A stretch of DNA of 64,000 nt from positions 310,001-374,000 of the forward strand of contig NZ_JAUQSW010000002.1 of NCBI RefSeq assembly GCF_030581075.1. Direction: 5' to 3'. The notes below the pieces were generated by a model that did no database searches, was not told the origin of the DNA, and was given only the letters and a program-made list of their open reading frames with translations. The position numbers and the translations under genes are program-made. Positions 16,540 to 24,930 of this stretch are shown one piece after another. Source of the stretch: Hymenobacter cheonanensis. GTDB taxonomy: Bacteria; Bacteroidota; Bacteroidia; Cytophagales; Hymenobacteraceae. Every line of letters begins with the position of its first letter. Position 1 is the first letter of the stretch.

Positions 16540-17070
16540 ATGCCCGTTGCCCGCCCCTTCAATTTTCAGCAGTGGATTGCTGAGCACCGTCATTTGCTGA
16601 AGCCGCCCGTGGGCAACCAGCAGATTTTCAAGGACAACAAAGACTTCATCGTGATGGTGGTGGGCGGCCCCAACGCCCGCAAAGACTACCACGTGGACGA
16701 GGGCGAGGAGCTGTTCTGGCAGCTCGAAGGCGAGATGACGGTTAAGATTATTGAGGATGGCCGGCCGGTTGACATCGTTATCGGCCCCGGCGACATGTTT
16801 CTGCTGCCGCCCGGCGTGCCGCACTCGCCGCGCCGCCCGGCCGGCACCGTGGGCCTGGTGCTGGAGCGCTACCGCACGGCCGGCGAGCTGGATGGCTTTC
16901 AGTGGTACTGCGAAAACTGCGGCCACAAGCTCTACGAAGAGTACGCCGAGATAACGGACATCGTGGCCCAGCTGCCGCCCATCATGGACCGCTTTTGGGC
17001 CAATGATGCCCTGCGCACCTGCCAGGTGTGCGGCACCTACATGGAGGCGCCGGCCAAGCCCGTAGCCTAG
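16540..17070 (+). CDS. nbaC: 3-hydroxyanthranilate 3,4-dioxygenase
   Basis: A 176-residue cytosolic cupin that opens the ring of 3-hydroxyanthranilate with O2, giving the precursor of quinolinate in the kynurenine route from tryptophan towards NAD. The Fe(II) ligands are visible: His51 and Glu57 in YHVDEGEELFWQLEG, and His95 in PPGVPHSPRRP. The C-terminal rubredoxin-like metal site of bacterial forms is intact, with Cys124/Cys127 (CENC) and Cys161/Cys164 (CQVC). The length is normal. No other kynurenine-pathway gene lies in the window. The broken membrane-protein gene starts only nine bases after the stop, so the two were probably co-transcribed. Confidence 0.95.
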   Translation: MPVARPFNFQQWIAEHRHLLKPPVGNQQIFKDNKDFIVMVVGGPNARKDYHVDEGEELFWQLEGEMTVKIIEDGRPVDIVIGPGDMFLLPPGVPHSPRRPAGTVGLVLERYRTAGELDGFQWYCENCGHKLYEEYAEITDIVAQLPPIMDRFWANDALRTCQVCGTYMEAPAKPVA

Positions 17071-17079
17071 CCAGCCAGC

Positions 17080-18414
17080 ATGAAGTCGCGCCTCGTTTTT
17101 TGGTTTGCCGCCGCGCTGCTCATTCTGGCGCAGTTTCAGGACCGCCGCTGGAAGGGCCTCGAAGTATTTGACTGGGACCAGGGCGGGTACTATTCGTACC
17201 TGCCGGCCACCTTCCTGTACGGCGACCCCGGCCGGGTCGACTCGTTGGGCAAGCTGGTGCAGCAGCGCTGACCCGCCGACCGCGACCACTCGGTGGCCTC
17301 GCTCGGCATTCACCGCTTGCCCAACGGCCGCTACGCCACCAAGTACCCGCTGGGGGTGGCCGTGGGCGAGCTGCCGTGGTTTGGGGGCGCGCACCTGTTT
17401 GCCCGCCTGCACGGCGACCCGCCCAATGGCTACTCGCGGCCCTACCAGCAGGCCGTAATGATTGCCGGGCTGCTCTATGGCCTGCTGGGCTTGTGGGTGT
17501 TGCGCAAGCTGCTGCGCCGCTACTACAGCGACCAGGTGGCGGCCTGGACACTAGCCGGTATTGCCTTGGGTACCAACTACTTTCTGTACACCAGCTACGA
17601 GGCGGCGCTTTCGCACGCGGTGCTGTTTTTGTGGCAGGCCTCGCTGCTGTACTGCACGGCGCGCTGGTACGAGGCGCCGCGCCGCCGCTGGGCAGCGGGC
17701 ATCGGGCTGTTTTTGGGGCTAGCCACCCTGTGCCGGTTTACCGAGGCGCTTTATGTGCTCGTGCCGCTCACCTGGGGGCTGAGCAGCGCGGCGGCCTGGG
17801 GGCAGCGGCCGGCCCTGTGGGCCCGCCACCTCGACCAGCTGGCCCTGACGGCCGCGCTGGGGCTAGCCATCGTTAGCACTCAGCTGTTTTTCTGGCATAC
17901 CGTGAGTGGGCACTGGCTACTCGATGGCTACCAGGGCGAGGGCTTCGATTTTAGCCATCCGCACTTACTCGAAGGCTTATTCAGCATAGAAAAGGGCTGG
18001 TTTATTTACACCCCGCTGGCGGCGGTAGCGCTGCTGGCCGGCCTGCCGCGGCTGCGGCGCTACGTGCCGGCCGCCGTGCCCCCCACGCTGGTGCTGCTGC
18101 CCCTGCTGCTGTACCTCACTTTCAGCTGGACGCAGTGGGGCTACGGCTGGACGTTCAGCACCCGCCCGCTCGTTAGCGTTTATCCGCTGCTAGCCCTGTC
18201 ATTGGCGGCGCTGCTGGCGGCCGGGCTGCGGCCGGGCGCCGCCAGCGGCGTGGCCGTGCGGGCGCTGGTGGCCGGCTGCATCGTGCTGAACCTCTGGCAA
18301 ACCTGGCAATACGTGGGCGGGGTACTGCAAGGCGAAGGCTACACGGCTAAGCTATACAAGGAGCGGTTTTTCTGGCGCAAGTTTCCGCCGGCCCCACCGC
18401 AGCCCACTCCCTAG
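17080..18414 (+). pseudogene. GT-C-like membrane protein interrupted by an in-frame TGA
   Basis: One reading frame runs from ATG 17080 to the stop at 18412-18414 but is broken by TGA at 17269-17271 after 63 codons. Both halves belong to one protein of about 444 residues paralogous to the membrane part of 12607-14475: FDWDQGGYYSYLPATFLYGD, RYATKYPLGVAVGELPWF, LLRRYYSDQVAAW, FSIEKGWFIYTPLA and WGYGWTFSTRPL align with it in order. It lacks the C-terminal jelly-roll domain. The segment after the stop could be translated from GTG 17293, but it would lack the first helix and loop. I see no frameshift, only the single stop. A sequencing error or readthrough remains possible. Confidence 0.75.
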
Positions 18415-18430
18415 CCAGGGCCGCCAGGGG

Positions 18431-18736
18431 CTAGCCAGGCACAGCCAAGTGAAATAAAGCCTCCAGCTGCAGCAGGCGCAGGCAGTGGCGGAGTGGCGCA
18501 TTCACGTTGCGCAGCCAGATGCGGGCGCCCGCCCGGCGCAGTAGCAGCAGCTGCGACACCACGTGGCTGACGCCAAGCGTGCGCTGGCAAACGAGGCTGC
18601 GGCAGTCGATGTACAGCGGCGGGCACTGGGGCAGGGCGCACAGGCGTTGCACGGCATCGGCATTGTCGAGGTCGACGGTGGCAATACGGTCGATGGGCCC
18701 CGGTGGTATGGAGCAAAGGTGGGCAGTTGGGTTCAT
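18431..18736 (-). CDS. STAS-domain protein (anti-sigma antagonist-like)
   Basis: A 101-residue soluble protein, starting MNPTAHLCSIPPGPIDRI. The sequence RIATVDLDNADAVQRL, then PPLYIDCRSLVCQRTLGVSH, then LLLLRRAGARIWLRNV and LLQLEALFHLAV follows the STAS fold (beta-alpha-beta-alpha). At the position where regulated antagonists carry a phosphorylated Ser or Thr the sequence reads RTLG, so phosphoregulation is possible but not certain. STAS proteins bind partners such as anti-sigma kinases; no kinase gene is adjacent. It probably shares a transcript with the small gene at 18822-19115, 85 bases upstream. Confidence 0.72.
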   Translation of the reverse strand: MNPTAHLCSIPPGPIDRIATVDLDNADAVQRLCALPQCPPLYIDCRSLVCQRTLGVSHVVSQLLLLRRAGARIWLRNVNAPLRHCLRLLQLEALFHLAVPG

Positions 18737-18821
18737 AGTGGAAAGAGAATAGAAGTACGAAAAAGCCGCCGATGCACAGCAGCAATTTAAATGCAACCTA
18801 TTATTAATCAGCCGGCTACTA

Positions 18822-19115
18822 CTAGGCAGCGCGAGCCGGTTCGGGTTCGGGCAAGTGGCGCGGGCGCTGGCAGAGCGGCCGGCTGAAATCGCCGGCCAGC
18901 AGCTGCCGCAGCTCGGCTTCGGGCGGCACGGGGCCCCGGTAGCGCAGCTCGCCGGCCGCCAGGCTGCCGGTGTATAGCGCTACCTCTTCGCTGCTGGCGG
19001 GCACAAACACGCGCAGCACGCCTCGGGCGCCGGGCCGCACATAGGTGGTGCCCGGCTCGGCAGGCGCCCACTGAATGGGAAAGAATCCGGCTTCGTCCAG
19101 CTGTAGTGACAACAT
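18822..19115 (-). CDS. Small hypothetical protein
   Basis: A 97-residue protein starting MLSLQLDEAGFFPIQWAPAE. I do not recognise the family. It is predicted soluble, with beta-rich content (RGVLRVFVPASSEEVALYTG, AAGELRYRGPV) and a proline- and arginine-rich tail. The chosen ATG 19113-19115 lies 42 bases downstream of a perfect -7 box; a TTG 15 codons earlier overlaps that box and is rejected. Its place upstream of the STAS gene suggests a shared transcript and possibly a shared regulatory role. Confidence 0.62.
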   Translation of the reverse strand: MLSLQLDEAGFFPIQWAPAEPGTTYVRPGARGVLRVFVPASSEEVALYTGSLAAGELRYRGPVPPEAELRQLLAGDFSRPLCQRPRHLPEPEPARAA

Positions 19116-19157
19116 AGCTACCCCGTATTCAAGTACTAAGTGTGTGGTATGCGATAA

Positions 19158-19165
19158 CAAATTTA
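19158..19165 (-). promoter_or_regulatory. Bacteroidota -7 promoter box TAAATTTG
   Basis: A perfect match on the minus strand, 42 bases upstream of ATG 19115. It lies in a short AT-rich stretch and probably drives the small gene and the STAS gene. Confidence 0.65.
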
Positions 19166-19232
19166 AGCAACTACGGGCACTGGCTTTTACTCACAAACGC
19201 GTAAAAGCCACGTTTTTATACTGATTTTCTGC

Positions 19233-19817
19233 CTAAGTATTTCCCCTGAGCTGGCACTTTAGCACCGGCTGCTGCCAGCCGCCGCCCAGCCAGCATGTGG
19301 CGCGCGGCTGCCACTGCTGGCCATCGTGGCGAAACAGCGTGAGCTGCGCCGCTACAAACGCCGCCGCGTAGTGGCGCCCGGCAAAAAGCTGGCGCAGCGC
19401 GGGCACCTGGGCCGGGGGCAGGTCGCGGGTGGCCAGGGTGAGGTGGGGCGTGTAGGGGCGGTTTTCGGGCCGCACCTGGGGCAGGTGGGTGGCGCACCAG
19501 GCTAGCAGCCGCGCGTGCAGGGCCCGCAGGGCATCTCCCTCGCTTACCCACACAAACAGCGTGCGGTCGCCAAACCAGGCAAACCCATCCAGCGCCACCT
19601 CAAATGCAGCCTCGCCCGCCGCAAAGGCGGCTAGCGCCCCCGTGCAAGCCGGCTCAAAGTCAGCCGCTTGCCGCGTAGGGGGCAGCAGCGTAAGGTGGGG
19701 TGGCAGGCGCACGGCGTTGCGGCTGCCCGTGAGGTCGTGCACCTCCTGCTTGAGCGCCCAGATTTGCGAAAAAACGGGTTCGGGCGGCAGCAGGGCTACC
19801 AGGTAAAGCGGTTGCAT
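19233..19817 (-). CDS. 2'-5' RNA ligase / 2H phosphoesterase family protein
   Basis: A 194-residue cytosolic protein with the two HxT motifs that define the 2H phosphoesterase superfamily: His41-Leu-Thr in LPPHLTLLPP and His125-Leu-Thr in YTPHLTLATRDL. Relatives (ThpR/LigT) hydrolyse or join 2',3'-cyclic phosphate ends of RNA; the physiological substrate of most bacterial members is unknown. The start MQPLYLVALLPPEPVF fits the family better than the in-frame codons seven residues upstream. It is divergent from the M61 peptidase gene. Confidence 0.87.
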   Translation of the reverse strand: MQPLYLVALLPPEPVFSQIWALKQEVHDLTGSRNAVRLPPHLTLLPPTRQAADFEPACTGALAAFAAGEAAFEVALDGFAWFGDRTLFVWVSEGDALRALHARLLAWCATHLPQVRPENRPYTPHLTLATRDLPPAQVPALRQLFAGRHYAAAFVAAQLTLFRHDGQQWQPRATCWLGGGWQQPVLKCQLRGNT

Positions 19818-19903
19818 ACCTGCGCAACGCAGGGCCACGCTACCCGGTTGTGCGCAGGGCTAGCCAGAAGGCTGAACTGCTGGAGGCCGGAAGCTGCCGG
19901 AAT

Positions 19904-19911
19904 TACTTTCG
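19904..19911 (+). promoter_or_regulatory. -7-like promoter box TACTTTCG
   Basis: One mismatch to TAnnTTTG, 27 bases upstream of ATG 19939. The same TACTTTCG form precedes the hydrolase gene at 29023, so it may be a genuine variant. Confidence 0.45.
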
Positions 19912-19938
19912 CCTCCGCCTTGGTTTTTACGCTGCCCT

Positions 19939-21618
19939 ATGTTGTTGCGCCCTCCTTTGCTTTTCGTACTCTTCTTGCTGCACGCGCTGGCCGGCCGGGC
20001 TGCCGGCCCGGTGCTGGCGCTGCACTTGCGGCCCACCTACGCCCACCCGGGCCGGGCCAATGGGCTAGCCGTGGCCTACAGCCTCACGCCCCGCACGGCC
20101 CAGCCCCGGCCGCTGGACCTGCGCTTTGATATGCTGGCGCCGTTCCTGGTGCGCAACTCAGACCAAGTAACCCAGTTGGTGGTGACGGATGCCCGCGGCC
20201 CGGTGGCCATGGCCCGGCCCACGGTTAAGGCCGCGAATGGCCAGCGTATTCAGCACTGGCGGGCCAGCCGGCTGGTGGTGGGCACCGTGCGCGTGGCCTA
20301 CCGGGTGCCGGTGGCCAGCGCCATTGCCCCCAAGCGTGGGCCCCACCTCGATTTGCAGGCGGCGGGCGGCGGGGTGGCGGGCGCCGGGCAGGGCTTTTTA
20401 CTGCTGCCGGCCCTGCCCGCGGCGTTTACGCTGCGGCTGGCCTGGCAGCTGGTGGCCGGCGCCACGGCCGCCAGCTCCTACGGCGCGGGCAACCTCACGG
20501 CCCGCACCACGGCCGACGAGCTGGCCACCGCCCAGTTTCTGGCCGGCCCGCTCTACCACTACCCGGCCCACCCTAGCGGCCGGGGCTTCAGCGTGTATGG
20601 CCTGGGCAAAACCGCCGCCGAGCTGGATGCCCCCATGGCCGCTGCCGAGCGCGTGTATGAGCTGGAGCGGCGCGCCTTTGGCGGCTCGGCCACGCAGTCG
20701 TTCCGGTTCTTCTTTCGCTCGTACCCGGGCAGTCCGTTTTCGAGCGGCGTAGCCTCGCCGGGCGTTTTTATGCTGTACCTGCCGCCGAGTGTGTCGGTGG
20801 CCGACGTGCAGGAGCGCGCCACCATTGCCCACGAAATGGTGCACGCCTGGGGCCTGAGCCTGAAAGCCGCCCCCATGGTTGACGACTGGTACACCGAAGG
20901 CATTGCCGATTACTTGGCCCTCACGCTGCCCTACGCGGCGGGCCTCTACACCCCGGCCGAGTACCTGGCGCTGATTAATACCGACGCGAGCTTTTACTAC
21001 ACCAATGCCCGGCGCCTTACGCCCGACCGCGACGTGCCCGCCGGCATGTGGGCCGGCCGCAACGCCTGGACGCTCTCCTACGCCCGCGGCATGCTCTACT
21101 TCGCCAACCTCGATGCTAAGCTGCGCCAGGCCGGCAGCCCGCACACCGTGCTGAGCCTGGCCAACGAGCTGCTGCACATGCAGCGCGCCGGCCACGCCCC
21201 CACCGCCCACGACTGGCTAGCACTGCTGCGCCGCGCGGCCGGCGCGTGGGCCGTGGCCGACTGGCAGGCTATGGTGGCCGGCCAGCTGCTGCGGCCCGCG
21301 CCGGGCGCCTTTGGGCCGGGGGTGGCCAGCCGCCCGGTGCCAACCGGCTTTTTCGACCTGGGCTTTGCCGAGCCGGTGGCGCTGCAGGCTGGCAAGCGCA
21401 TTAAGGGGCTAGTGGCGGGCTCGCCGGCGGCACTGGCAGGGCTGCACGAGGGCGACGAGCTGACGGCAGCCGTTAACCTGATACCCATCTACGGCAGCTT
21501 CAGCCAGCCCATTACCCTGCACGTGCGCCGCGGCGCCGATACGCTTGCCATCACGTACCAGCCCCGCACCGGCCAGGCCGAAGCCTGGGAATGGGTGGCG
21601 GCGCCCGGCCCGCGCTAG
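19939..21618 (+). CDS. M61-family metallopeptidase with PDZ-like C-terminus
   Basis: A 559-residue exported zinc peptidase. A signal peptide (MLLRPPLLFVLFLLHALAGR) is followed by an N-terminal beta domain. The catalytic motif HEMVH is at 298-302 inside TIAHEMVHAWG, and Glu320 in DWYTEGIADYLAL supplies the third zinc ligand, as expected for the M61 glycyl-aminopeptidase group. The C-terminal 90 residues (GFAEPVALQAGKRIKGLVAG, then AALAGLHEGDELTAA) look like a PDZ domain, which M61 enzymes usually carry. It probably trims peptides in the periplasm. Confidence 0.9.
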   Translation: MLLRPPLLFVLFLLHALAGRAAGPVLALHLRPTYAHPGRANGLAVAYSLTPRTAQPRPLDLRFDMLAPFLVRNSDQVTQLVVTDARGPVAMARPTVKAANGQRIQHWRASRLVVGTVRVAYRVPVASAIAPKRGPHLDLQAAGGGVAGAGQGFLLLPALPAAFTLRLAWQLVAGATAASSYGAGNLTARTTADELATAQFLAGPLYHYPAHPSGRGFSVYGLGKTAAELDAPMAAAERVYELERRAFGGSATQSFRFFFRSYPGSPFSSGVASPGVFMLYLPPSVSVADVQERATIAHEMVHAWGLSLKAAPMVDDWYTEGIADYLALTLPYAAGLYTPAEYLALINTDASFYYTNARRLTPDRDVPAGMWAGRNAWTLSYARGMLYFANLDAKLRQAGSPHTVLSLANELLHMQRAGHAPTAHDWLALLRRAAGAWAVADWQAMVAGQLLRPAPGAFGPGVASRPVPTGFFDLGFAEPVALQAGKRIKGLVAGSPAALAGLHEGDELTAAVNLIPIYGSFSQPITLHVRRGADTLAITYQPRTGQAEAWEWVAAPGPR

Positions 21619-21641
21619 GCTTTTGCGGGCTGGGCTAGCCG

Positions 21642-22343
21642 CTAGGCCCGGCCTTTATCGGGCCTGGGTGCGGCTCCTACCGCCTCAAACGCCGTGCGCA
21701 GGCTAGCGGGCGTCAGCTCGGTGAAGTCGCGGATGACCAGCAGCGGCGCCTGAAAATCGCGGCCCGGCAGCGTCGAGGCCACGGCTACGCAGTGCATGTG
21801 GGCGCGGTAGGCCGCCTGCTCGCCCAGCAGGGCATCTTCGAATACCACGCAGTTTTCGGGCTTCACGCCCAGCTTTTTGGCGGTCACGGCGTAGGTGTCG
21901 GCGTGGGGCTTGCCCTGGTCCACGTCGTCTTTGGTAATCACCACGTCGAAGAAGCGGCGCAGGTTAAGCTCATCCAGAATGTAGCTGATGGTTTCCTGGC
22001 CCGAGCCGGTGCCGAGCCCGATTTTAAGGCCGGCGGCGCGGGCCGCTTCCAGAAAATCGACCAGGCCGGGCAGGGGCCGGCGGTCGTCCCAGTACAGGGT
22101 GCGGTAGAGAAACTCGCGCTGGCTGGCAAATGCTTCGAGCTTGTCGGCGGGCTGCGGCTCGTCGCCAAAAGCTTCTTTCAGAATTTCGGCGGCCGGGGCG
22201 CCATTCAGGCGGCGCAGCAGCTGGGTAGCATCCACTGGCAGGCCCTGGTCGCGGAAAAAGAGCTGGAAAGCGCGGGCCTGCACGGGGGTATTATCGACCA
22301 GGACGCCGTCCATGTCGAAGATGAGAGCTTGTAAATCGGGCAT
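21642..22343 (-). CDS. HAD-superfamily phosphatase/phosphomutase
   Basis: About 233 residues with the HAD motifs: motif I ALIFDMDGVLVDN (nucleophile Asp and acid/base Asp two residues later), a cap domain, motif II in LGTGSGQETI, a Lys in KPHADTYAVTAKKLG, and motif IV VVFEDALLGEQAA. The sequence is closest in style to beta-phosphoglucomutase/phosphoglycolate-phosphatase-like subfamily IA; the substrate is unknown. The frame extends upstream over the divergent phosphatase gene; ATG 22341-22343 (MPDLQALIFDMDG) fits the family. Confidence 0.88.
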   Translation of the reverse strand: MPDLQALIFDMDGVLVDNTPVQARAFQLFFRDQGLPVDATQLLRRLNGAPAAEILKEAFGDEPQPADKLEAFASQREFLYRTLYWDDRRPLPGLVDFLEAARAAGLKIGLGTGSGQETISYILDELNLRRFFDVVITKDDVDQGKPHADTYAVTAKKLGVKPENCVVFEDALLGEQAAYRAHMHCVAVASTLPGRDFQAPLLVIRDFTELTPASLRTAFEAVGAAPRPDKGRA

Positions 22344-22392
22344 CAGCAGAGAAGGTAACCTTGGCATGATGCAGCCTGAATAAGCCGCACGG

Positions 22393-22400
22393 TATCTTTG
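22393..22400 (+). promoter_or_regulatory. Bacteroidota -7 promoter box TATCTTTG
   Basis: A perfect TAnnTTTG match 25 bases upstream of the alkaline phosphatase ATG at 22426, in the divergent interval with the HAD gene. Confidence 0.65.
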
Positions 22401-22425
22401 CCAGCCTCTCTTTACCGGCTTTTGG

Positions 22426-24126
22426 ATGAAAAAGATATTGCTGCTCGCTTTAATAGCCTTGCCCGCGCTAGCCCAGAAAAAAGGCCCGGCGCTGGCCCGG
22501 CCTAAGCTGGTGGTGGGCATTGTGGTCGACCAGATGCGCTACGACTACCTCTACCGCTACTGGGATAAGTTCGGCAGCGGCGGCTTCAAGCGGCTGCTGG
22601 GCGAGGGCTTTAGCTACGAAAGCTGCCACTACAACTACGTGCCCACCTACACCGGGCCGGGCCACACGAGCGTATTTACGGGCACCACGCCGGCCACCCA
22701 CGGCATTGTGGGCAACAACTGGTTTGAGCGCGAAACCGGCAAAACCACGTATGTAACTGACGATAAAACGGTGCAGGCCGTGGGCGGCACGGCGGCGGCC
22801 GGCCAAATGTCGCCGCGCCACAACCTCACCACCACCATCACCGACGAGCTGCGGCTAGCCACCAATTTTCAGAGCAAGGTTATTGGCGTGTGCATTAAGG
22901 ACCGGGGCAGCATCCTGCCCGCCGGCCACGCCGCCAACGCCGCCTACTGGTACGATGGCTCGAACGGCGGCTTCATCACCAGCACCTTCTACACCCAGGC
23001 GCTGCCCGAGTGGGTGCAGAAATTCAACGCCGCCGGCCACGCCGCCGAGTACCTCAGCCAGCCCTGGAATACGCTGCTGCCCATCGGGCAGTACACCGAA
23101 AGCACGCCCGACGACGTGGCCTGGGAGGCCGCCTTCAAGGGCGAGGCCAAGCCCGTGTTCCCGCACGACCTGCCCGCGCTGAGCGCCACGCCGCCCGCCG
23201 CCGTGAAGGCCAACGAAAAGGCCTCGGGCGAGAAGCAGCCCGCCGCGCCCACCCGCAACCTCGACCTCATCCGCTCCACGCCCTTCGGCAACTCGCTCAC
23301 TGCCGACTTTGCCCTCGAAACCCTGCGCCAGGAGCAGATGGGCCAGCGCGGCCAAACCGATTTTCTGACCCTCAGCTTCAGCAGCACCGACTACGTGGGC
23401 CACCAGTTTGGCACCGCCGCCATCGAAACCGAGGACACCTACCTGCGCCTCGACCAAGACCTGGCTAGGGTCCTCGATGCCCTCGACAAACAAGTGGGCA
23501 AGGGCCAGGCGCTCGTGTTCCTCACCGCCGACCACGCCGCCGACCAGGCCGCCGGCTTCCTGGAGGCGCACCGCCTGCCGGGCGGCGGCCTGGGCGTGGC
23601 CCCGCTACGCGACTCGGTGCAGCGCGCCCTGGTGCGCCTGCACGGCCCCGGCCAGTGGATACTGGACTTTGAGAATCAGCAGGTTTACCTCAACCGCGAG
23701 CTGCTAGCCCAGAAGAAGCTGGAGATGGCCAAGGTGCAGAATGAAGTAGCCGAAATTCTGCGCCTGCAGCCGCACATCGCGCAGGCCATCTCGGCCACCG
23801 ACCTGCAGCGCAACGCCTGGCCGGTGGGCCTGAGCATGTACCAGGCCAACGGTTTCTACGCCCCGCGCTCGGGCGACGTGCTGTTTGTGATGTCGCCGGG
23901 CTGGCTCGAAGCCTACTCCTACCCCGTGGTGAAGGGCACCACCCACGGCGCTAGCTGGGCCTACGATACCCACGTGCCGCTGCTGTGGTGGGGCTGGCAC
24001 GTGCGCCAGGGCGAGTCGAGCCAGGAAGTTAAAATCGTGGACATCGCGCCCACCGTGGCCCGCTACCTGCACATTCAGGAGCCTAGCGGATGCAGCGGCG
24101 TACCGCTTTTGGAGGTGATGAAATAG
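22426..24126 (+). CDS. PafA-type alkaline phosphatase
   Basis: A 566-residue periplasmic phosphomonoesterase of the alkaline phosphatase superfamily. The signal peptide is MKKILLLALIALPALAQ. Residues matching those of Elizabethkingia PafA are visible: metal ligand Asp35 in GIVVDQMRYD, nucleophile Thr76 in PTYTGPGHTS, Asn97/98 in GIVGNNWF, and the Lys158-x-Arg160 pair in VCIKDRG. Metal-binding LTADHAAD lies further along. Such enzymes release phosphate from organic esters without being shut off by phosphate, as known for PafA. It is followed 68 bases later by inorganic pyrophosphatase and preceded by a divergent HAD phosphatase. Confidence 0.92.
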   Translation: MKKILLLALIALPALAQKKGPALARPKLVVGIVVDQMRYDYLYRYWDKFGSGGFKRLLGEGFSYESCHYNYVPTYTGPGHTSVFTGTTPATHGIVGNNWFERETGKTTYVTDDKTVQAVGGTAAAGQMSPRHNLTTTITDELRLATNFQSKVIGVCIKDRGSILPAGHAANAAYWYDGSNGGFITSTFYTQALPEWVQKFNAAGHAAEYLSQPWNTLLPIGQYTESTPDDVAWEAAFKGEAKPVFPHDLPALSATPPAAVKANEKASGEKQPAAPTRNLDLIRSTPFGNSLTADFALETLRQEQMGQRGQTDFLTLSFSSTDYVGHQFGTAAIETEDTYLRLDQDLARVLDALDKQVGKGQALVFLTADHAADQAAGFLEAHRLPGGGLGVAPLRDSVQRALVRLHGPGQWILDFENQQVYLNRELLAQKKLEMAKVQNEVAEILRLQPHIAQAISATDLQRNAWPVGLSMYQANGFYAPRSGDVLFVMSPGWLEAYSYPVVKGTTHGASWAYDTHVPLLWWGWHVRQGESSQEVKIVDIAPTVARYLHIQEPSGCSGVPLLEVMK

Positions 24127-24193
24127 GCACTTCGGCGCCAGGCCGTTTCTTTACGTTATTGTTTTAATTCCATTCCATTTTCCCTACCCTACA

Positions 24194-24742
24194 GTGGCCC
24201 AATTCAACCCCTGGCACGACGTATCGCGCGGCGATAACCTACCCGAAACCGTAACCGGCGTCATCGAAATTCCGAAAAACAGCAAGGGTAAGTTTGAACT
24301 CGACAAAGACAGCGGCCTGCTGAAGCTCGACCGCGTGCTTTTTTCGGCCGTGCACTACCCCGCCGCCTACGGCTTCATTCCGCAAACGTATTGCGACGAC
24401 AAAGACCCGCTCGATATTCTGGTGCTGTGCTCGGTCGATATCCCGCACATGTGCCTCGTCGAGGCCAAGGTTATCGGCGTGATGCAGATGCTGGACCAGG
24501 ACGAAGAAGACGATAAGATTATCGCCGTAGCCGCCCACGACGTATCGGTGAACCACTACAACGAGCTGGCCGACCTGCCGCCCTACATGATGCGCGAAAT
24601 GCAGCGCTTCTTCGAAGACTACAAAGCCTTGGAGCAGAAGCAGGTAATCGTAAAGCAGTTTCTGGGCCGCGAAGATGCCTACCGCATCATCAACGAGAGC
24701 ATCAAGCTCTACGAAGAAACCTTCGGCGGCGAGCAGCAGTAG
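24194..24742 (+). CDS. ppa: Inorganic pyrophosphatase (family I)
   Basis: A 182-residue cytosolic enzyme that hydrolyses pyrophosphate to two phosphates with Mg2+, pulling biosynthetic reactions forward. The family signature DKDPLDILVL is intact, along with GVIEIPKNSKGKFELDK, HYPAAYGFIPQTY and the downstream DEEDDKIIAV. The start is GTG (24194-24196), because no ATG lies in frame upstream and AQFNPWHDVSRGD matches the usual N-terminus. Its stop is followed by an intergenic palindrome at 24780-24887. Confidence 0.95.
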   Translation: MAQFNPWHDVSRGDNLPETVTGVIEIPKNSKGKFELDKDSGLLKLDRVLFSAVHYPAAYGFIPQTYCDDKDPLDILVLCSVDIPHMCLVEAKVIGVMQMLDQDEEDDKIIAVAAHDVSVNHYNELADLPPYMMREMQRFFEDYKALEQKQVIVKQFLGREDAYRIINESIKLYEETFGGEQQ

Positions 24743-24779
24743 CCGGGTGGCTAGCCCTTGCTAGCGCCGGGCGGCCGAA

Positions 24780-24887
24780 AAACGAACGTCATGCTGAGCT
24801 GGCCGAAGCACCTTGCCCGCATCGTTGGATTACTAATCTCAACGGCGCGAGCGAGATGCTTCGGCCAGCTCAGCATGACGTTCGTTT
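24780..24887. repeat. Intergenic palindromic repeat, copy B
   Basis: The 37-base arms at 24780-24816 and 24851-24887 are reverse complements with two mismatches around a 34-base spacer. It shares the GTCATGCTGAGC...CCGAAGCA core with 14507-14612 and 47661-47761. Compared with copy A the arms have CTGGCC where A has CTTGCC, and the change is matched in both arms, which points to selection for pairing. Confidence 0.88.
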
Positions 24888-24930
24888 AGTTTAATGCGGG
24901 TTGCCCCGTTCTTTCCCCTATTCCTAGCCC

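Noticed and set aside
17269..17271. TGA as a selenocysteine codon
   Set aside because: The membrane-protein family has no conserved Sec or Cys there, no SECIS-like hairpin follows the codon, and no selenoprotein machinery is seen.
16447..17412. Upstream extension of the minus-strand membrane-protein frame over the dioxygenase gene
   Set aside because: The extension is antisense to a certain gene, lies upstream of a perfect promoter box at 16480-16487, and has no family similarity.
24780..24887. tRNA or small structured RNA gene
   Set aside because: The long perfect arms do not form a cloverleaf, and the same arms occur at two other intergenic sites with unrelated spacers, so it is a palindromic repeat.
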